Assembly: GCF_902499115.1 (NCBI RefSeq)
Contig: NZ_CABVPN010000022.1
Coordinates: 78,525 to 142,524 of the forward strand
DNA length: 64,000 bases
Direction: 5' to 3'
From: Burkholderia diffusa
Lineage (GTDB): Bacteria > Pseudomonadota > Gammaproteobacteria > Burkholderiales > Burkholderiaceae
Shown here: one piece after another, positions 52,878 to 60,919 of the stretch
Numbering within the stretch: the first letter of the stretch is position 1
How the letters are laid out: the number at the start of each line of letters is the position of its first letter
Made by a program: the position numbers and the translations under genes
The notes under the pieces: generated by a model
Told to the model about the DNA's origin: nothing
The model's database searches: none
The model's input: the letters and a program-made list of their open reading frames with translations, nothing else

Positions 52878-53573
52878 ATGAACGACTTTCTTTCCCTCAT
52901 CGCGCAGTCCGGCCCGGACGTCGCGCGCGGCATATGGATCACGCTCGAGCTGCTGGTGCTGTCATGCACCCTTGCGTTCGCGCTCGCGGTGCCGCTGGCT
53001 GTCGCGCGCACGTCGGCGTGCCGGTGGTTGTCGACACCGAGCCGCCTGTTCATGTCGGTGTTTCGCGGCACGCCGCTGCTGGTGCAGATTTTCGTGCTGT
53101 ATTACGGGCTCGCGCAGTTCTCGATCGTGCGTGCGTCGCCGCTGTGGCTGCTGGTCGGCGGATCGTTCTCGTGTGCGTTGTGCGCGCTGACGCTCAATCT
53201 CGCGGCCTACATGGCGGAAGACATCCGGGGCGGGATCGCCGGCGTCCCCGCCGGCGAGAAGGAAGCCGCGCTCGCATTCGGGATGAGCCGCTTCATGCTC
53301 ACCTGGTTCGTGATCGTGCCGCGCGCGATCGGCATCGTCGCACCGACGCTCGGCAACGAGATCGTGCTGCAGCTGAAGTCCACCGCGCTTGCCAGCACGA
53401 TCACCGTGCTCGACCTGACCGGTGTCGCGCGACGCATCTCCATCGAAACCTATACGACCGACGCGTTGATGCTGGCCGGCATCGTGTACGTCGGTATCAC
53501 GGCTGTGCTTTCGACCGCGCTCAAACGCGTCGAAGGTCTGCTGAATCGCCATCTGGGCAGCGTGCGTGCCTGA
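52878..53573 (+). CDS. Polar amino acid ABC transporter permease (HisM-like)
   Basis: A 231-residue permease, second half of the transporter channel. The EAA loop is EKEAALAFGMSRFMLTWFVI with VPRAIGIVAPTLGNE; the segment FMSVFRGTPLLVQIFVLYYG is typical of amino-acid permeases. ATG 52878 is preferred to the adjacent GTG 52875 for spacing from AGAGGG. The gap from the previous gene is 13 bases. Confidence 0.88.
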   Translation: MNDFLSLIAQSGPDVARGIWITLELLVLSCTLAFALAVPLAVARTSACRWLSTPSRLFMSVFRGTPLLVQIFVLYYGLAQFSIVRASPLWLLVGGSFSCALCALTLNLAAYMAEDIRGGIAGVPAGEKEAALAFGMSRFMLTWFVIVPRAIGIVAPTLGNEIVLQLKSTALASTITVLDLTGVARRISIETYTTDALMLAGIVYVGITAVLSTALKRVEGLLNRHLGSVRA

Positions 53574-53617
53574 CGGGCGCCGCATGAACGCGACACAACG
53601 AACGATCCGAGGACGAC

Positions 53618-54787
53618 ATGGGATACAAGCTTGAAACGCTGGCGCTCGCCGCTGACCGCGACGTGACCGACGAGAAGTCGGTCGCGCCGGCGATCCACTA
53701 TTCGGCGGTATTCAAGGCAGCCGGCAGCGAGGAATTCGCGGAGATGTCGAGCGTGCCGCAGCATCCGCGCAACTACACCCGCTACGGCAATCCGGTTCAC
53801 GAGCGCGTGAAGGCGATCATGGCGGAGCTCGAGGGCACCGAGACCGCGCTCGTCACGGCATCCGGAATGGGCGCGATCGCGACCGCGATCCTCAGTGTCG
53901 TGAAGGCCGGCGATCATGTGGTCGGCCAGACGCGTCATTACATGAGCACCACGAAGCTGCTCGACGACATGCTGCGCCGGTTCGGCGTCGAGGTGACGTT
54001 CGTCGACCAGACGGACGTGGCCGCGTTCGATCGCGCGATCCGGCCGAACACACGGCTGATCGTGCTCGAGTCGCCGGTCAATCCGCTGCTGCTCGTGACC
54101 GACATCGCCGCGGTGACCGAAATCGCAAGAGCCCGCGGCATCCTCACGCTCGCGGACAACACGTTCGCGTCGCCGATCAATCAGCAACCGCACCGGCTCG
54201 GTGTCGACATCGTCGTGCACAGCGCGACCAAGTATCTGGGCGGCCATCACGACCTGACGGGCGGCGTGATCTGCACGAGCCGCGTGCTCGCCGAGCAGAT
54301 CTGGCATACGCACATCACGCTCGGGGCGGTGCTGTCGCCGATGGACGCGTGGCTGCTGCTGCGCGGGCTGCGCACGCTGCCGATGCGCGTCGAGCGGATC
54401 AACGCGAACGCTCAGGCGCTCGCCGAATTCCTCGAAGCGCACGAGAAGATCGAGCGCGTGTTCTATCCGGGCCTGCGCAGCCATCCGCAGCATGGGCTCG
54501 CATGCCGGCAGATGCGCGGTTTCGGCGGCGTGGTTGCGTTCGGTGTGCGGGGAAGCTACGGCGAAGCGCAGCGCTTTGTCGAGGCGCTGCGCTTGCCGCT
54601 GAATGCAGGCAATCTCGGCGGCGTCGATTCGCTCGCGATCCATACGGCGTCCATGTGGGCGGGCACGATGTCGGCGGAGCAGATGCGCGCTGCCGACATC
54701 CCGCTCAATTTCATCCGCTATTCGGTTGGCATCGAGCACATCGACGACCTGAAAAGCGATATCGCGCAGGCATTGGAGCAGATCTGA
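53618..54787 (+). CDS. Cys/Met metabolism PLP-dependent enzyme (gamma-synthase/lyase family)
   Basis: A 389-residue enzyme of the cystathionine gamma-synthase / methionine gamma-lyase fold type I family. The PLP lysine is in VVHSATKYLGGHHDLTGG, the cofactor-contacting YTRYGNPVHERV and TASGMGAIATAIL lie in the N-terminal third, and ADNTFASP precedes the lysine. Candidate reactions are gamma-replacement on an O-acyl homoserine, or alpha,gamma-elimination of homocysteine, cystathionine or methionine. The nearby homocysteine methyltransferase and homoserine dehydrogenase favour a homoserine/homocysteine substrate; the exact reaction is open. GAGGA precedes the ATG. Confidence 0.83.
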   Translation: MGYKLETLALAADRDVTDEKSVAPAIHYSAVFKAAGSEEFAEMSSVPQHPRNYTRYGNPVHERVKAIMAELEGTETALVTASGMGAIATAILSVVKAGDHVVGQTRHYMSTTKLLDDMLRRFGVEVTFVDQTDVAAFDRAIRPNTRLIVLESPVNPLLLVTDIAAVTEIARARGILTLADNTFASPINQQPHRLGVDIVVHSATKYLGGHHDLTGGVICTSRVLAEQIWHTHITLGAVLSPMDAWLLLRGLRTLPMRVERINANAQALAEFLEAHEKIERVFYPGLRSHPQHGLACRQMRGFGGVVAFGVRGSYGEAQRFVEALRLPLNAGNLGGVDSLAIHTASMWAGTMSAEQMRAADIPLNFIRYSVGIEHIDDLKSDIAQALEQI

Positions 54788-54891
54788 CACGGACCCGCGC
54801 GCACGCTCGATCGAAGCCCCACGCGCGTCGCGCCGGCCTTTGAATCGATTCGCGCACGAGATGCGTGAATTGCAACGACGGAGCACGGACT

Positions 54892-55821
54892 ATGCATGAC
54901 ATCACGGTACTCGACGGCGGCATGGGCCGCGAACTGGCACGGATGGGCGCGCCGTTCAGACAGCCGGAATGGTCGGCGCTCGCACTGATGGAAGCGCCGC
55001 ATTACGTCGGCCTTGCGCACGACGCATTCATCGCGGCGGGTGCTGACGTGATCACCGCGAACAGCTATGCGGTCGTGCCGTTCCATATCGGCGAGGAGCG
55101 GTTCCGTCGCGACGGTGTCGCGCTCGCGGCACTTGCCGGGCAACTCGCGCGGCAAGCGGCAGACCGCGCAGCGCGGCCCGTGCGCGTCGCAGGATCGCTT
55201 CCGCCGACCGGCGGTTCCTACCGACCCGACCTGTTCGACGCAGCGCGCGCGGATGCGATCCTGGCGACGCTCGTCGATGGGCTCGATCCATATGTCGACC
55301 TGTGGCTGGCCGAGACGCAGAGCCTGACGGACGAGATCGGCGCGGTCCGGCGTGCGCTCGATGCGAATCCGAAACCGCTCTGGGTCTCGTTCACGCTGCG
55401 CGACGACGTCGACGCAGGCGCCACGCCGGTACTGCGATCGGGACAGACGCTCGACGAAGCGATCGACGCCGCCGTGTCCGCGCGCGCGACCGCGCTGCTG
55501 TTCAACTGCAGCCAGCCGGAAGTGATGGGTGCGGCGATCGAGACGGCGCAGCGCACGCTCGAGAGAGCGGGAACGTCGCTCGTGATCGGCGCGTATGCGA
55601 ACGCGTTTCCGCCTCAGCGCGCCGATGCGCGCGCGAACGAGGAACTCGACGGCCTGCGCGGCGACATCGATCCGCCCGGCTATGCAAGATGGGCAGAGCA
55701 GTGGCTTGCGCTGGGCGCGCGGATCGTCGGCGGGTGTTGCGGAATCGGCCCCGGCCACATCGCGGCATTGCGCGACGCGGTCGATGCGCGCGGCGCCGGG
55801 TACACCGGATTCGGACAATGA
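54892..55821 (+). CDS. Homocysteine S-methyltransferase family protein
   Basis: A 309-residue enzyme of the MmuM/BHMT family, which methylates homocysteine with S-methylmethionine or a betaine. It opens ITVLDGGMGRELARMG. The three zinc cysteines are in FNCSQPE and GGCCGIGPGHI. The N-terminal ADVITANSYAV block is standard. GGAG lies nine bases before ATG 54892. It overlaps the following Lrp gene by four bases. It may recycle homocysteine within the locus. Confidence 0.85.
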   Translation: MHDITVLDGGMGRELARMGAPFRQPEWSALALMEAPHYVGLAHDAFIAAGADVITANSYAVVPFHIGEERFRRDGVALAALAGQLARQAADRAARPVRVAGSLPPTGGSYRPDLFDAARADAILATLVDGLDPYVDLWLAETQSLTDEIGAVRRALDANPKPLWVSFTLRDDVDAGATPVLRSGQTLDEAIDAAVSARATALLFNCSQPEVMGAAIETAQRTLERAGTSLVIGAYANAFPPQRADARANEELDGLRGDIDPPGYARWAEQWLALGARIVGGCCGIGPGHIAALRDAVDARGAGYTGFGQ

Positions 55822-56255
55822 AGATCGACGGCCTGGACCAGAAGATAATCGACGCGTTGTGTGTCGATGCGCGGATTCCGCTCGCGGTATTGGCCGACAG
55901 GATCGGTCTGTCCAGGCAGGCGGTCCGGAACCGGATCGACCGGCTCGAAGCGCTGAACATCATTGCCGGCTATACGGTGCGGCTCGCAGTGCCCGACGAT
56001 GTCGTGCCGGTGCGCGCCGTGATGCTGGTGTATCGCAAGGACCGGATGCGCGGCGCCGACGTGCTCGCCGCGCTCGAGCGGATCGCCGAGGTGCGCGATT
56101 GCGCGGTCCTCAGCGGCGAGGTCGATTTGCTGGTGCAGATCGAGGCGGCCACACACGAGCGCATCAGCGACATCTGGGCAACGATCAGCGCGCTGGACGG
56201 CGTGCAAAACATGACGACCAGTTTCGTGCTCGACTCCGTTGTCCACAAGCGCTGA
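55818..56255 (+). CDS. Lrp/AsnC-family transcriptional regulator
   Basis: A 145-residue Lrp-type regulator, second in this locus. The HTH is DQKIIDALCVDARIPLAVLA and DRIGLSRQAVRNRIDRLE; the RAM domain has LSGEVDLLVQIEA. It is co-translated with the methyltransferase (ATGA overlap) and closes the rightward run of genes. Two Lrp proteins bracketing one locus suggest separate control of its two halves or sensing of two amino acids. Confidence 0.88.
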   Translation: MKIDGLDQKIIDALCVDARIPLAVLADRIGLSRQAVRNRIDRLEALNIIAGYTVRLAVPDDVVPVRAVMLVYRKDRMRGADVLAALERIAEVRDCAVLSGEVDLLVQIEAATHERISDIWATISALDGVQNMTTSFVLDSVVHKR

Positions 56256-56332
56256 CTAAACCGGCGCAATGGGAAAAGGGCAGGTGGGGAGCTGCTCGTC
56301 GCCCGGTTCGGCGTGCGTGTCGGCGTATCGAA

Positions 56333-56378
56333 GCCACGCGGCGCCGGAGCGGCTTGCTGCCCGCTCCACGCGCGTGGC
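56333..56378. terminator. Nested hairpin between convergent genes
   Basis: An outer stem of GCCACGCG (56333-56340) with CGCGTGGC (56371-56378) encloses an inner stem of GGAGCGG (56346-56352) with CCGCTCC (56361-56367). It lies in the 128-base gap between the Lrp gene and pntB, which converge. A bidirectional terminator or mRNA end structure is likely. Confidence 0.5.
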
Positions 56379-56383
56379 CGTAC

Positions 56384-57799
56384 TCAGGCTTTCAGTGCAC
56401 CGAAGATTTCATTGAGCATCGACTTCGCGTCGCCGAACAACATGCGGTTGTTGTCCTTGTAGAACAGCGGATTGTCGACGCCCGCATAGCCGGACGCCAT
56501 GCTGCGCTTCATCACGATCGACGTCTTCGCTTTCCACACTTCCAGCACCGGCATGCCGGCGATCGGGCTCGACGGATCGTCCTGCGCGGCCGGGTTCACG
56601 ATGTCGTTCGCGCCGATCACCATCGACACGTCGGCCTCGGGGAAGTCGCCGTTGATCTCGTCCATCTCCAGCACGATGTCGTACGGCACCTTCGCTTCCG
56701 CCAGCAGCACGTTCATGTGCCCCGGCATGCGGCCCGCAACCGGATGGATCGCAAAACGCACGTCGACGCCCTTCTCGCGCAGCAGCTTCGTCAGCTCGAA
56801 CACCGTGTGCTGGGCCTGCGCAACGGCCATCCCATAGCCGGGTACGATGATCACGCGCTTCGCTTCGCGCAGCAGCTCGGCCGTCTCCGCCGCGCTCACC
56901 GCGACCGCCTCGCCGGCCGGCTGCGCCGCGCCGCCGCCTGCTGCCGCCGGTGCGCCCGCGCCGCTGCCGAAGCCGCCCGCGATCACGCTGATGAAGTTGC
57001 GGTTCATCGCGCGGCACATGATGTACGACAGGATCGCACCGGACGAGCCCACCAGCGCGCCGATCACGATCAGCAGGTCGTTGCCGAGCATGAAGCCGGT
57101 GGCCGCCGCCGCCCACCCCGAGTAGCTGTTGAGCATCGACACCACGACCGGCATGTCCGCGCCGCCGATCGCCATCACCATGTGCACGCCGAACAGCAGC
57201 GAGATCACGGTCATCACGACGAGCGGCAGCATGCCGTCCTGGATCGTCTCGGCATGCAGGAACGCGCGGCCGTAGTAGATCACGATCAGCAGCGCGGCCA
57301 GGTTCATCCAGTGCCGCGCCGGCAGCAGCAGCGGCTTGCCGCCGATCTTGCCCGACAGCTTGCCGAACGCGATGATCGAGCCCGCGAAGGTGACGGCACC
57401 GATCAGGATGCCGACATAAATCTCGACCTCATGAATGGCCTTCTCCGCGCCGGTGAATTGCAGCGACGTGTCGATGTAGCTCGCGAAGCCGACCAGGCAG
57501 GCCGCGAGGCCGACCAGGCTGTGCATCAGCGCGACCAGTTCCGGCATCTGCGTCATCTGCACTTTCTTCGCGGCGTACAGGCCGACCGCGCCGCCGACGA
57601 CGAGCGCGGCGATCACGTACGGAATGCCCGCGGCCGACACGCGCGGCCCGGCCACGGTGGCCAGGACGGCGATCAGCATGCCGATCATGCCGAGCAGGTT
57701 GCCGCGGCGCGCGGTTTCGGGGTTCGCGAGGCCGCCGAGGCTCAGGATGAACAGGATCGCGGCGCCGATATAGGAGACGGTAGTCAGGTTGGAAGTCAT
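56384..57799 (-). CDS. pntB: NAD(P) transhydrogenase subunit beta
   Basis: A 471-residue inner-membrane subunit of the proton-translocating transhydrogenase, which uses the proton gradient to reduce NADP with NADH. About nine membrane segments fill residues 1-265 and the NADP-binding domain III follows a Gly/Ala-rich linker, with VIIVPGYGMAVAQAQHTVFEL and FAIHPVAGRMPGHMNVLLAEA. The end SMLNEIFGALKA is standard. It follows pntA with a 13-base gap. Confidence 0.95.
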   Translation of the reverse strand: MTSNLTTVSYIGAAILFILSLGGLANPETARRGNLLGMIGMLIAVLATVAGPRVSAAGIPYVIAALVVGGAVGLYAAKKVQMTQMPELVALMHSLVGLAACLVGFASYIDTSLQFTGAEKAIHEVEIYVGILIGAVTFAGSIIAFGKLSGKIGGKPLLLPARHWMNLAALLIVIYYGRAFLHAETIQDGMLPLVVMTVISLLFGVHMVMAIGGADMPVVVSMLNSYSGWAAAATGFMLGNDLLIVIGALVGSSGAILSYIMCRAMNRNFISVIAGGFGSGAGAPAAAGGGAAQPAGEAVAVSAAETAELLREAKRVIIVPGYGMAVAQAQHTVFELTKLLREKGVDVRFAIHPVAGRMPGHMNVLLAEAKVPYDIVLEMDEINGDFPEADVSMVIGANDIVNPAAQDDPSSPIAGMPVLEVWKAKTSIVMKRSMASGYAGVDNPLFYKDNNRMLFGDAKSMLNEIFGALKA

Positions 57800-57812
57800 T
57801 GTTGTCGTCCCC

Positions 57813-59414
57813 TTATTTGCGGAACATCGCCAGCATGCGGCGCGTGACCGCGAAGCCGCCGAACATGTTGACGGCCGTGAGCGTGAGCGCGCCCACCGCC
57901 AGGCCGAGGATCAGCCCGGACGGGCGGTCGCCCGCGTTGGCCAGTTCGTCCAGCGGCGGCGCGACCTGCACGAGCGCGCCGATCGCGATGATCGACGAGA
58001 TCGCGTTGGTCACGCTCATCAGCGGCGTGTGCAGCGACGGCGTGACGTTCCAGATCACCATGTAGCCGACGAAGCACGCGAGCACGAATACCGTGAAGTG
58101 CGACAGGAAGCTGGCCGGCGCGAACTGGCCGACCAGCAGGAATGCCAGCGCGCCGATCGCGAATACGATCGCGAGCGCCTTGGCCGACATCGGCTCGCCG
58201 CTGTGGCCGTGGCCTTTCGACTTCGCCGGGGCGGCCGCCGCGGGTGCGGCTGCCGGGGGCTTGGGCGCGACGGCCGCCTGCTTGATCGGCGGCGGCGGCC
58301 AGGTGACGTTGCCTTCCTTGATCACGGTGAGGCCTCGGATCGCGTCGTCGTCGAAGTCGACGTTGATCGTGCCGTCCTTGGCCTTGCACAGCTCCTCGAT
58401 CACGCGCAGCAGGTTCGTCGCATACAGCGTCGACGACTGCCGCGACAGGCGCGACGCGAGATCGGTGTAGCCAACGATCGTCACGCCATGGCGCACGACC
58501 GCCTCGCCGGGCACGGTGAGCTCGCAGTTGCCGCCCTGCTCGGCGGCCATGTCGACGATCACGCTGCCGGGCTTCATCGACTGCACCATCTCGGCGGTGA
58601 TTAGCTTCGGCGCCGGCTTGCCGGGGATCAGCGCGGTGGTGATGATGATGTCGGCATCCTTCGCCTGTTGCGCGTACATCGCGCGCTGCGCCTGCTGGAA
58701 GCCCTCGCTCATCACCTTCGCGTAGCCGCCGCCGCCCGAGCCTTCCTCTTCGTAGTCGACCTTGACGAACTCGCCGCCCAGCGACTTGACCTGATCGGCC
58801 ACCTCGGCGCGCGTGTCGTTCGCGCGCACGATCGCGCCGAGACTCGCGGCGGTGCCGATCGCGGCCAGCCCGGCCACGCCGGCGCCGGCGATGAACACTT
58901 TGGCCGGCGGGATCTTGCCGGCTGCCGTGACCTGGCCGTTCAGGAAGCGGCCGAACGCATGCGCGGCCTCGATCACGGCGCGATAGCCGCTGATGCTGGC
59001 CATCGACGTGAGCGCGTCCATCTTCTGCGCGCGCGACAGCGTGCGCGGCAGCGAATCGATCGCCAGCACCGTGGCGCGCTTCGCGGCCAGCTGCTGCATC
59101 AACTCGGGGTTCTGCGCGGGCCACACGAAGCCGATCAGCGTGCCGCCCTCGCGCATCAGCGCGACTTCGTCGGCGCTCGGCGGGCGGACCTTGAACACGA
59201 TATCGCTGCCGGACCAGAGCTCGGCGGCGGTGGCGGCGATGCTCGCACCGGCCGCGCGATATGCGTCGTCGTCAAAGTTCGCGCCGGCCCCGGCGCCGCT
59301 TTGGACGGCCACCGTAAAACCCAGCTTGATCAGTTTCTCGACCACTTCGGGGACGGACGCAACGCGCCGCTCCTGAGTGGCTGTCTCCAGAGGAATCCCA
59401 ATCTGTAATGTCAT
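57813..59414 (-). CDS. pntA: NAD(P) transhydrogenase subunit alpha
   Basis: A 533-residue subunit combining the NAD(H)-binding domain I (MTLQIGIPLETATQERRVAS; RATVLAIDSLPRTLSRAQKMD; FIAGAGVAGLAAIGTAASLG) with four C-terminal membrane segments after an Ala/Pro-rich linker (about residues 395-425). It is the single-polypeptide enterobacterial-type alpha subunit, slightly longer than E. coli PntA because of that linker. ATG 59414 gives the family N-terminus; upstream in-frame starts add non-family residues. First gene of the leftward pntA-pntB operon. Confidence 0.95.
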   Translation of the reverse strand: MTLQIGIPLETATQERRVASVPEVVEKLIKLGFTVAVQSGAGAGANFDDDAYRAAGASIAATAAELWSGSDIVFKVRPPSADEVALMREGGTLIGFVWPAQNPELMQQLAAKRATVLAIDSLPRTLSRAQKMDALTSMASISGYRAVIEAAHAFGRFLNGQVTAAGKIPPAKVFIAGAGVAGLAAIGTAASLGAIVRANDTRAEVADQVKSLGGEFVKVDYEEEGSGGGGYAKVMSEGFQQAQRAMYAQQAKDADIIITTALIPGKPAPKLITAEMVQSMKPGSVIVDMAAEQGGNCELTVPGEAVVRHGVTIVGYTDLASRLSRQSSTLYATNLLRVIEELCKAKDGTINVDFDDDAIRGLTVIKEGNVTWPPPPIKQAAVAPKPPAAAPAAAAPAKSKGHGHSGEPMSAKALAIVFAIGALAFLLVGQFAPASFLSHFTVFVLACFVGYMVIWNVTPSLHTPLMSVTNAISSIIAIGALVQVAPPLDELANAGDRPSGLILGLAVGALTLTAVNMFGGFAVTRRMLAMFRK

Positions 59415-59867
59415 AGTATGAAAGATGGGTGATAGATCGGTGATGGCCATCGCGAAGCGCTCGGGCCGGTGCGTCAAGGTACCAGAATCATGTGCGTGTT
59501 TAGTGGAGTGCGTGACGGTCTGCGTCAAAAATAGAACGACCGTTCGCTGAATGCGGATAGAGTATGCCGCATAACGATGAGGCTATCGGGGACACAAATG
59601 CGTCGAACGCGTTTTCCGGTGTTCTGTTGCGTTTTATCCACGCGCGGGCGATATCGCGTCGGCCGAATGGATGTTGACGATGCGATCGGATCACCGCTTC
59701 CACGGTGCGGCGCAGCCGCGCGACGGGACTGCGTGAGCTTCCCATAACCGGCTTCCTGCGCGGTTTCCCATGGCCGGCTCCCCATTGGCGATTCCGACCG
59801 ACCGGCTGGTCAATGGCCGGCTGCTTGTCGCAGGCGAATTCGTTGGTATCACGCGTCGATCGTCGGA
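59415..59867. other. Intergenic region with promoter of pntAB and a dispersed repeat
   Basis: 453 bases between the pntA start and the end of the cupin gene, both leftward. It holds the pntAB promoter and, at 59737-59783, the second copy of a dispersed repeat. I see no credible gene; open frames here look like GC-driven shadows. Confidence 0.4.
59737..59783. repeat. Dispersed intergenic repeat, copy 2
   Basis: This 47-base segment starts GCTTCCCATAACCGGCTTCC and ends CCCATGGCCGGCTCCCC. It matches 40980-41025 at most positions with one length difference. The two internal halves (CCCATAACCGGC and CCCATGGCCGGC) are themselves direct repeats. Confidence 0.6.
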
Positions 59868-60458
59868 TCAATTCAGCAGGCACCAGATCGCGAGGAACGG
59901 CGCGTGGCCGGAGCGCATCGCGTGCAGTGCGCCAGGCGCATTGTGGATGCCGCCGCCGATCCCGGGATCGAACCACGCGCCGTTTCGCTGCCGGAATTCG
60001 CCGGCCGTCATGAGCACGTACGCTTCCTCCGGTGCGTGACCATGATCCGGATATCTGACGTCGGGCATCATCAACGAGAAGCCGAGCTGGATGTCGTCAC
60101 GGCTTTCCGCGCCGCCGGGCCCGCAGATCATCCCGTTCACGTGCCCGTCGATGTAGTTCGGGCTGCCGTCCTTGCCGGACGTGCGACGCGACCATCCGAT
60201 CGCGGGTTCAAGCGACTTGATCAGCCGTGCGACGGTGGCGAACGTCGGGCTGACGCCCGCGACCGACTCGAGCGCCGGGTCGAGCCATTCGCATGCGGGG
60301 TATCGCACCGGGAGCCGCGTTCCGTCGTCCGACGGGGTCCGCAGCCGTGCGAATACTTGCGGCGCGAATGCGCGCGCGGCGGGTGGAAGCTTGTCCGACT
60401 CGAACAGATCGCCGGCGACCCGGACGAAATCCGCGATGTCTTTCGGGCGTACACTCAT
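59868..60458 (-). CDS. DMSP lyase-family cupin protein
   Basis: A 196-residue protein resembling the DddQ/DddL-like cupin lyases that cleave dimethylsulfoniopropionate to acrylate and dimethylsulfide. The C-terminal cupin carries the metal/catalytic pattern PDHGHAPEEAYVLMTAGEF with two histidines, a glutamate and a tyrosine, and a later histidine in GIHNAPGALHAMRS. The N-terminal half is helical with no motif I recognise. ATG 60458 is chosen, with GGAG eleven bases upstream; a start at 60497 is possible. Real DMSP lyase activity is not assured, since many soil relatives act on other substrates. Confidence 0.68.
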   Translation of the reverse strand: MSVRPKDIADFVRVAGDLFESDKLPPAARAFAPQVFARLRTPSDDGTRLPVRYPACEWLDPALESVAGVSPTFATVARLIKSLEPAIGWSRRTSGKDGSPNYIDGHVNGMICGPGGAESRDDIQLGFSLMMPDVRYPDHGHAPEEAYVLMTAGEFRQRNGAWFDPGIGGGIHNAPGALHAMRSGHAPFLAIWCLLN

Positions 60459-60919
60459 CCTGGTTTCTGCTCCCGCGCTCGCTTGGCCTGATGACACGAA
60501 AGTCTACGCAGAAACCTGCCGGCCCGGACAGCGAAAAAGGGCGGCCGATTTGGCACCGGCCGCCATGTGCCCGCCGCGACTTCCGTCCATCCCGAGGCGC
60601 CTTCGGCGACTTTCCATCATCAACGCCCGGTCTTCGGCTTCGCCGGCGATTCGAGTCGCCAGCCAACCCATCCGGCCGGCACGCGGATTGCGCGTCGTTT
60701 GTGCCGCAATCGGCATCCGAACCCGCCACCCGGGCGCCCGTTTCCGCCATCGCCGCGCGCATCGCGTGGCCGGTTTTGTCACCATGTGGGCCGGATATGA
60801 CAATGGAAAACCGCCGGCACGGCATTACGATGGGCCACGACGTCGCCTGGCGCTGGCCGGTTTTGCCGCAGCCGCCCGGGCCGCGCGCCTCATTCACCGC
60901 CTGATTTGGAACATCGACC
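60459..60919. other. Divergent promoter region, cupin gene / acyl-CoA dehydrogenase gene
   Basis: 461 bases between divergent starts. I found no small gene with a ribosome site, no clear operator and no structured RNA motif I recognise. Confidence 0.4.

Noticed and set aside
59500..59976. A 158-codon minus-strand frame between pntA and the cupin gene
   Set aside because: It overlaps the dispersed repeat and the end of the cupin gene, has Arg-rich shadow composition and no ribosome site.
46559..60458. A link between the sulfur-amino-acid locus and the DMSP-lyase-like gene as one sulfonium pathway
   Set aside because: The transhydrogenase operon, a terminator-like hairpin and opposite strands separate them; nothing in the sequence ties them together.
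60504..60803. A 99-codon minus-strand frame upstream of the acyl-CoA dehydrogenase
   Set aside because: It has no Shine-Dalgarno, odd composition and no family resemblance.
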